Source: an uncultured Peptoniphilus sp.
GTDB taxonomy: Bacteria > Bacillota > Clostridia > Tissierellales > Peptoniphilaceae
Assembly (NCBI RefSeq): GCF_946998875.1
Contig: NZ_CAMQAY010000007.1
Location: 1-58,932 of the forward strand
Reading direction: 5' to 3'
DNA length: 58,932 bases
Positions 58,545 to 58,932 of the stretch are shown piece by piece. The position numbers were made by a program, and so were the translations under genes. The notes beneath the pieces are model-generated. The model did not search any database, had not been told where the DNA came from, and worked only from the letters and a program-made list of their open reading frames with translations. Position 1 is the first letter of the stretch; each line of letters starts with the position of its first letter.

Positions 58545-58932
58545 TCAACCCATTAATTTTAATGCTTCTCTAATACGCTCAGATATATCTAGTGAAGCAT
58601 CAATTTTTTCCAGCGATTTCTTTGCGTCATATACATTATAACCCAATGAGATAAGTGCCTCAAATGCTGGATCATCATTTTCATCAAATAAAGGACTTTC
58701 CTCTGTAGTAAAATCTAAATCTAGGTTTAATTTTTCCACTTTATCTTTTAACTCAAGAATAATTCTTTGTGCGGTTTTTTTGCCAACACCTGGGAGTTTT
58801 GTAAGAGACTTTTCATCCTTTGACAAAATATATTTTGCAATATTAGATACATCGTCTCCTTCTAATATTCCCATGGCAAGCTTAGGTCCTATTCCCGTTA
58901 CACTAGTTAATAGGTCAAAGGCATTTCTAGTT
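58545..58932 (-). CDS. ruvA: Holliday junction DNA helicase RuvA (N-terminal part beyond the window)
   Basis: About 129 C-terminal residues are visible; the N-terminal OB fold is cut off by the window edge. Seen are the helix-hairpin-helix pair (TSVTGIGPKLAMGIL and LPGVGKKTAQRIILELKDK), the flexible acidic linker, and the C-terminal RuvB-binding domain (EALISLGYNVYDAKKSLEKI). It tetramerises on Holliday junctions and loads RuvB, encoded next. Confidence 0.95.
   Translation of the reverse strand, partial: TRNAFDLLTSVTGIGPKLAMGILEGDDVSNIAKYILSKDEKSLTKLPGVGKKTAQRIILELKDKVEKLNLDLDFTTEESPLFDENDDPAFEALISLGYNVYDAKKSLEKIDASLDISERIREALKLMG

Noticed and set aside
1..58932. CRISPR array, tRNA, rRNA, insertion sequence or prophage
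   Set aside because: No regularly spaced repeats, cloverleaf sequences, transposase or phage structural genes were seen on either strand.

Overview
The window is dense, AT-rich bacterial chromosome, with genes nearly back to back, many 4-base ATGA overlaps, strong AGGAGG-type ribosome binding sites and frequent TTG starts. The gene content and order (ribF-rpsO-pnp, mutS-mutL-miaA, sepF-ylmH-lspA, ruvAB-spoIID-queA-tgt-yajC-scfAB, recJ-relA-dtd-hemZ) are those of a low-GC anaerobic Firmicute of the Clostridia/Tissierellia. The compact versions, lacking several usual neighbours, suggest a Peptoniphilaceae-like coccus (Parvimonas, Peptoniphilus, Finegoldia or Anaerococcus type). The genus cannot be fixed from the sequence alone. 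It is almost entirely core genome: I see no insertion sequence, prophage, tRNA, rRNA or CRISPR array.

Layout. 1-13449 (+): end of ribF, rpsO behind an S15-type structured leader, pnp, dut, ftsK, rimO, pgsA, cinA and recA. A four-gene cassette follows: an SbcD/Mre11-like nuclease and a Rad50/SbcC-like ATPase split over three genes. A TrpR-family regulator ends this block. 13468-19526 (-): rqcH, a 705-base AT-rich gap, a secreted protein with copper-amine-oxidase-type repeats, a XerC/D recombinase, rny, and a YneA-like LysM protein. 19723-20343 (+): lexA, divergent from yneA across a shared SOS control region. 20523-37609 (-): ynbB-like, miaA, mutL, mutS, miaB; then an FAD protein, rluD, lspA, ylmH, sepF, yggS, an HlyD-like protein; then gpsA, plsY, der. 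37718-38955 (+): two-part ThrE exporter. 38988-58932 (-): TraB-like protein, two membrane coiled-coil proteins of unknown function, RseC-like protein, aspS, an atypical MurE-like ligase, hemZ, a metallo-hydrolase, dtd, relA, recJ; then the SCIFF peptide and its radical SAM maturase behind yajC; then tgt, queA, spoIID, ruvB and ruvA (cut by the window end).

The genes mainly serve DNA repair and SOS (recA, lexA, yneA, mutSL, recJ, ruvAB, Mre11/Rad50-like cassette), RNA decay and translation quality (pnp, rny, rqcH, dtd, aspS, tRNA modification), and cell envelope and division (ftsK, sepF, pgsA, plsY, gpsA, lspA). The most unusual items are the split Mre11/Rad50 cassette, the SCIFF locus with an internal terminator, the MurE-like ligase lacking the DNPR region, the pair of membrane coiled-coil proteins between tlpless traB-like and rseC-like genes, and a gene-free region with three alternately pairing repeat copies.
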